Assembly: GCA_937893635.1 (NCBI GenBank)
Contig: CALBGF010000175.1
Coordinates: 1 to 22,351 of the forward strand
Direction of reading: 5' to 3'
Length of the DNA stretch: 22,351 nt
Origin: an uncultured Mollicutes bacterium
GTDB lineage: Bacteria > Bacillota_I > Bacilli_A > RFN20 > CAG-826
The notes under the pieces were generated by a model. It was not told the DNA's origin. It did no database searches and saw only the letters and a list, made by a program, of their open reading frames with translations. Below are positions 18,231 to 22,351 of this stretch, piece after piece. Position 1 is the first letter of the stretch; each line of letters opens with the position of its first letter. Made by a program: the position numbers and the translations under genes.

Positions 18231-21200
18231 CTATTTTGCTTGGAACTCTTTAAAATTCCCTTCGCTATCTAAAACTATCTTTTCAATACATTTTACTCTG
18301 CTATTTTTATATACTTTCGGAACAAATGTCGCGCCACGTTGAATACCTGTAATTAACAAATGAGTTCCCTTTTCGAAGAAACTTTCATCTGTTGTAGTTT
18401 CATTACCATTCTTATCTACTTCTGTTTCACTCTTTGCATATAAAGCATATAAATCTTTATAACATTTTACATTAACTACTCCAGAAGGACATTGAACAGT
18501 TATTAATCCTTTTGTATTATTTTTATCTATTACTGTTCCCGCGATACTAAATAACTTCATTTTTGGAATTTCTTTACCTTTAATAAAGAACATTCCATCT
18601 TGCGCGCCTTCAACTATATCTTGAACCGCAGTTATATTTACGTCCATTTGCGGAATTACTTTCTCTAATGGATGTTTACCAAAATAAAAGTTTAAACTAT
18701 CAAGCTCCCATTGAGCCTCATCACCGCTAAAATACTTATTGAACTCCGCGTCAAATAAATTTTGATTCATTTTCTTTAATAATTCCGCGGAATTTTCTTT
18801 AATATATTTTCTTAACGGATTCATATTTGTTTCATAAAATACGTCCCATTTACCGCTATCAATAACCCTACGAGGTTCACCATCAATCATTAAATCTTGC
18901 GCTATTAATTTACTATCTCCAATAATTTTTCTCCAAGAGTCAAATTTATCTGCAGGAATATTAAGTCTATCGCCGCAATACCATAATTTATCTGGATCTC
19001 TATGTTTTCTTAATTCTTTTGTCAATTTATATACATCACAATAATATTCTAATTCTTTTGGAAATAAACCTTGTTCAATTAACATATTTGCATTTTGCAT
19101 AGTTAATTTGCTCTTTGGTTCGCAAACATACCAAATATATTTCGTTGCAATTTCACGGCGGTTTAAATGTTCAATATTATCAAATGCACCGCACTTAATT
19201 AAATTAACAATTTTATCTTTCATAACAACTTTTTTAGTTGTTCTCTTTAAAAAATCTGTTAATGAACTAAATGGACGATTATTCATAATTTCTTCAATAC
19301 TTGGATCCGTGACCCTTGATATACCTTTTAAACCATAAACAATAGTATTTCGTTTAATATCAGGAGTAAAACTCAATCTTGATTCATTAATATCTGGAAG
19401 CTCAATATTACATATTTTACTAAATTTATCTAATGCTCCTGCTAATTTAGAATAATCCATTTTATTTTGAGTTTTCTTTTCAACTTCATCATCGTCATCA
19501 ATTGCTATAATATTTTCATCAACTAAATTATAAAAATCACTTGAAGCTATTGCACTACTATCAACACTTAAACATGCACAATTCCAATATAAAATTGGGA
19601 AACGATAAGCCAAATTCATCTCTTGTAAAGCAATTAAGGCATAACCAGTGGTGTGAATCTCGGAGAAACTATAACCTAGTTGTGTTGCGATCTGTTTATC
19701 CCACACGTAGTTTAATAAATTTTCGCTACTACCTACTTCTTTTCCCTTTTGATAAAATAATTCTTTAACCTTATCAATTTCTCTGAATTGTTTTTTTGCA
19801 ATAGTCTTTCTTAATTTATTTGCTTCTTGCATTGTGAAATTACTAATATGCGGATCCATTACCATTTGCATAACAACTTCTTGAGATTCTCCAACTCCAC
19901 ATTTACGTGTTAAATATTTTTCAAGAACTTTAACTTCATCCGCAGTTAAACCCGCCTCTTCCATTTCATTATACCACAATTGTGGAACTCTTTTAAATCT
20001 TGCATATTTTGCTAATGGTAATTCGCCATCACTCATTAATCGCATTAATGAAGACGAAATTGCCAATTCGTTTAAGCTACGTGGTTGAATATCGGCTACG
20101 GCTTGACTACCAACAGTAGTATCAAATTGAAATAAACTACTAATCGCGCCTTGACCTACTAAATCCCACATATCTTTATCGTCATAGATTAAATTTTGCG
20201 GCGCCAAATACTTTGTATATGTTGATCTTAAATCTCCTTGCCACTCAATTTGTTTATCTTCCAATAAATAATTTAAACATTGATGTATTCTATCAAGTGC
20301 TGAAACAGTTAAAAAGTCATATTTAATTAAACCTGTTTCCTCTTGATCGTGTAAGTCAAATGCCGTGACCAATTGTCCTTTTGTAGTTTTTACATAACTA
20401 CCATAATCTGTAAAATCACCATTAATCGCAACAACACCTGATGCGTGAACACCTAATCTTGTAATTAATCCTTCAATACTTTGCGCTAATTCCCAAAGTT
20501 TTGGATTTTGATCCATTGTATCTTTAAATGCTTTAATTGGTTTTCTATCTTCATCTTCATTACCATAATAACATTCTTTTAAATTCCAATCAAATCCACG
20601 TTCATTAGGTATCATGCTAGTTAAATATGTAATTAAATCATCGTCAATGTTTAAACCTCGACCCGCGGTTTTAAGTGCCGATTTTGTTCCCTCTGTACCA
20701 AAAGTACAAACATTAATTAAATCACCGCTGTTATCAACGAAATAATTACGAACTTTATTAAATACTGCTGCCCTTTTATCTGACTCAGAATCGACATCAA
20801 TATCAGGATAATCTGGACGAGATGGATGCATAAAACGCCAAACGAATGGTAAATTTAATTGAACCGGATTCATTTGTGTAATGCCCGTTAAGAAATTGAT
20901 TAACATTGCTCCCGCGGATCCACGTGAAGGTCCAACTAACGAACCAGCCTCCCACATTAATTCAACCATTTTACTCATTGTAATAAAATAGTCTGACATT
21001 GATTTTTTAATCGCATCGCCAACAGTCTTAATTGTCCAAAATTCTTCTTCTAGTCTTTTGTAATAAACTTCATTACTCCAACTTTCATCATATTTTTCAA
21101 TATAACCGTGCGCAACTAATTCTGCTAAATATCTATCAGCTTCAATATCACTATGTAGATAATAATAAAAATTTGGATACGTTTCTTGATCAACATCATT

Positions 21201-22256
21201 AAATACTTCTAAATCTTCTTTATATTCTTCTAAATGTTCATAAGGAACTTTTGCGATAACCTTAGGTTGTTCAATTTCAAAATATTCAACCATATCTTTA
21301 ATGCGACGAGTATTTGCAATCATAACGTTAAATTGTTCCGCGGACATATAATTAAATCTTTCTTTTAATTCATCAATGCCCATCATATATGTATATTTAT
21401 AAAAACTGTCAACTTCTCTATCACTACTTGATTTACTATTTAAAAATGCTTTATGAATTTCTCTTTCTTCTGCCTTTAAATAGTGCGCATCAGTTGAACA
21501 AACAAAGTTATATTTACCCCAATAATGTTCAATCATATATTTATTATATTCATTTTGTTCAGATGGTTCTTCATTAGGTTGAAGCTCAATAAAGAAATTT
21601 TCTTTACCAAAAATACTTCTTAATCCTTTTAAATGATTATCTAACTTCATTAAATAATAACTACTATCTTTGCCGTCAATTACTTCTAATTGACCATTTT
21701 TTATTAAAGTTGCTTGTTTCCAACACCAAGCTACATAACCACCTAAACACGCAGTAGTACAAATTAAATGTCCGCCTTTAACAAATTTACTTAAATCACT
21801 TGGATAAGTTGGTGTTCTTTGAATTCCTTTAACCCAAGCTCTACTCCAAGCCGCGGAAGAAAGTTGTTTAATTTGTCTCCAACCTTCTTTATCTTTTGCG
21901 ATTAAAATCATATGCCAATAATGATTGTTTTCAGTTGTGCGGCAAGCACCTTCTTCACTTAAGTAAATTTCGTTTCCTAATGCGATTTTAAAATCTAATT
22001 CATCTGACATTTGTGGATAACTAATTAAATCTTCTTCTGGGTGAATATTTTTCCATTCTTTCTCTAATTTCTTTTTATATGCTTTAAGAAATTTTAAATG
22101 ACCACTAATACAATCGTGATCTGTGAACGCAAATCCGCTCATTCCTAATTCCCAAGCATAATCGATCATTCGATCAGCTCTATTAATTGAGTCAATAATT
22201 TTTAAATTACTGAACTCTGTGTGATTGTGCGGTGAAAACCAATTTCTTTGACTCAT
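18231..22256 (-). CDS. dnaE: DNA polymerase III alpha subunit, DnaE type
   Basis: A 1341 aa replicative DNA polymerase. ATG 22254-22256 follows AAGGAG with 8 nt spacing; TAG at 18231-18233. N-terminal PHP domain (residues about 5-260) with His10/His12, TDHD (45-48), His53, Glu96, His112/His115 and a TDAHY motif (255-259), so the metal-binding set looks largely intact. The polymerase core has GPSRGSAGA (442-450), PDIDVD with catalytic Asp485 and Asp487 (484-489), and GLIKYDFL with the third Asp647. A helix-hairpin-helix region (about 1030-1110) and an OB-fold (KLFSIAGTVIDKNN, about 1255-1310) follow. Domain order is that of DnaE; PolC would carry an internal exonuclease. All 26 Trp codons are TGG; none is TGA, unlike the tail genes. 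It heads the - strand replication operon. Confidence 0.95.
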   Translation of the reverse strand: MSQRNWFSPHNHTEFSNLKIIDSINRADRMIDYAWELGMSGFAFTDHDCISGHLKFLKAYKKKLEKEWKNIHPEEDLISYPQMSDELDFKIALGNEIYLSEEGACRTTENNHYWHMILIAKDKEGWRQIKQLSSAAWSRAWVKGIQRTPTYPSDLSKFVKGGHLICTTACLGGYVAWCWKQATLIKNGQLEVIDGKDSSYYLMKLDNHLKGLRSIFGKENFFIELQPNEEPSEQNEYNKYMIEHYWGKYNFVCSTDAHYLKAEEREIHKAFLNSKSSSDREVDSFYKYTYMMGIDELKERFNYMSAEQFNVMIANTRRIKDMVEYFEIEQPKVIAKVPYEHLEEYKEDLEVFNDVDQETYPNFYYYLHSDIEADRYLAELVAHGYIEKYDESWSNEVYYKRLEEEFWTIKTVGDAIKKSMSDYFITMSKMVELMWEAGSLVGPSRGSAGAMLINFLTGITQMNPVQLNLPFVWRFMHPSRPDYPDIDVDSESDKRAAVFNKVRNYFVDNSGDLINVCTFGTEGTKSALKTAGRGLNIDDDLITYLTSMIPNERGFDWNLKECYYGNEDEDRKPIKAFKDTMDQNPKLWELAQSIEGLITRLGVHASGVVAINGDFTDYGSYVKTTKGQLVTAFDLHDQEETGLIKYDFLTVSALDRIHQCLNYLLEDKQIEWQGDLRSTYTKYLAPQNLIYDDKDMWDLVGQGAISSLFQFDTTVGSQAVADIQPRSLNELAISSSLMRLMSDGELPLAKYARFKRVPQLWYNEMEEAGLTADEVKVLEKYLTRKCGVGESQEVVMQMVMDPHISNFTMQEANKLRKTIAKKQFREIDKVKELFYQKGKEVGSSENLLNYVWDKQIATQLGYSFSEIHTTGYALIALQEMNLAYRFPILYWNCACLSVDSSAIASSDFYNLVDENIIAIDDDDEVEKKTQNKMDYSKLAGALDKFSKICNIELPDINESRLSFTPDIKRNTIVYGLKGISRVTDPSIEEIMNNRPFSSLTDFLKRTTKKVVMKDKIVNLIKCGAFDNIEHLNRREIATKYIWYVCEPKSKLTMQNANMLIEQGLFPKELEYYCDVYKLTKELRKHRDPDKLWYCGDRLNIPADKFDSWRKIIGDSKLIAQDLMIDGEPRRVIDSGKWDVFYETNMNPLRKYIKENSAELLKKMNQNLFDAEFNKYFSGDEAQWELDSLNFYFGKHPLEKVIPQMDVNITAVQDIVEGAQDGMFFIKGKEIPKMKLFSIAGTVIDKNNTKGLITVQCPSGVVNVKCYKDLYALYAKSETEVDKNGNETTTDESFFEKGTHLLITGIQRGATFVPKVYKNSRVKCIEKIVLDSEGNFKEFQAK

Positions 22257-22283
22257 TTATTTTCTCCTTTTATTACTAAATAT

Positions 22284-22312
22284 ATTATACTAAAAAATTT
22301 TCCTTTTGTCAA
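22284..22312 (-). promoter_or_regulatory. Consensus sigma-70 promoter of the dnaE operon
   Basis: On the - strand, TTGACA (22307-22312), exactly 17 bp and TATAAT (22284-22289), matching the consensus at all twelve positions. Transcription should start near 22277, giving a leader of about 20 nt with AAGGAG before ATG 22256. The -35 sits in the centre of an inverted repeat. Confidence 0.85.
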
Positions 22313-22321
22313 GGAAAATTT
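22292..22321 (-). terminator. Perfect inverted repeat: terminator of an upstream gene and/or operator
   Basis: AAATTTTCCTT (22295-22305) and AAGGAAAATTT (22311-22321) are perfect 11 bp arms around a 5-nt spacer. On the - strand the hairpin is followed by a T stretch ending at 22292, as in an intrinsic terminator, although only two pairs of the stem are G-C. Because the repeat is centred on the -35 box, it could instead, or also, be a repressor operator. The 25 bases beyond it could be the C-terminal end of a - strand gene stopping in TAA at 22324-22326. Confidence 0.5.
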
Positions 22322-22351
22322 CTTTAATTATGGTTTATACTATTCCAAATA

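Noticed and set aside
1..22351. TGA as glycine (code 25)
   Set aside because: TGA falls on expected Trp or aromatic positions (VWRK of the resolvase, codon 3 of the MAWEKKVW start), and stands beside TGG several times; no glycine motif contains TGA.
22330..22351. Start of a + strand gene at ATG 22330
   Set aside because: Only 22 bases are visible, AAGGA is 14 nt away, and a - strand C-terminal end is equally possible; cannot be decided here.

Overview
The window is one stretch of a tailed, siphovirus-type bacteriophage genome (or prophage), AT-rich, in which TGA is read as tryptophan (as in translation table 4). Read with the standard code, most of the tail genes break into fragments. Read with TGA as Trp, they join into long open frames that each end in TAA or TAG; no gene here ends in TGA. 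By hand count there are 36 in-frame TGA and 82 TGG codons. TGA falls where Trp or another aromatic residue is expected, for example in the VWRK motif of the RuvC-like resolvase. The host is therefore either a code-4 bacterium (Mollicutes-like) or a low-GC Firmicute infected by a phage that recodes a stop. The protein families (Dit-like, LLH holin, TPLxAxNxNxxExGI fibre start) point to a Firmicutes or Mollicutes phage, and the AGGAGG ribosome binding sites fit this.

Layout. (1) Bases 1-10904, + strand: tail morphogenesis operon, with the end of the tape measure protein, a Dit-like distal tail protein, two unassigned tail-region proteins and a very large (1779 aa) hub or tail-spike protein. (2) 10903-11808, +: a terminator whose loop holds the -35 of the next promoter, a short fibre with an S74 self-cleaving chaperone domain, then a GC-rich, probably folded RNA element and a bidirectional terminator. 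(3) 14466-11806, - strand: a 61 aa protein, a zinc-finger/RuvC-like Holliday-junction resolvase and a 589 aa protein of unknown function. (4) 14485-14651: divergent promoter region. (5) 14652-16428, +: lysis cassette (XhlA-like membrane protein, LL-H family holin) followed by a collar/fibre-like protein and a second bidirectional terminator. (6) 22256-16458, -: replication operon with DnaE-type DNA polymerase III alpha, a 378 aa unknown protein and a DEDDh proofreading-type exonuclease, driven by a perfect-consensus TTGACA-N17-TATAAT promoter that overlaps a terminator-like inverted repeat.

How the genes work together: dnaE and the separate 3'-5' exonuclease would form a phage-encoded replicase with proofreading; the resolvase would process branched DNA before or during packaging; the + strand operons build the tail tip and its receptor-binding parts and lyse the cell. 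No integrase, capsid, terminase, endolysin, tRNA or CRISPR array is visible. The least ordinary signals are the uneven TGA use (none in dnaE and the exonuclease, half of all Trp codons in the gene between them), the folded RNA candidate at 11694-11767, the strong excess of CCGCGG words, and terminator/promoter fusions.
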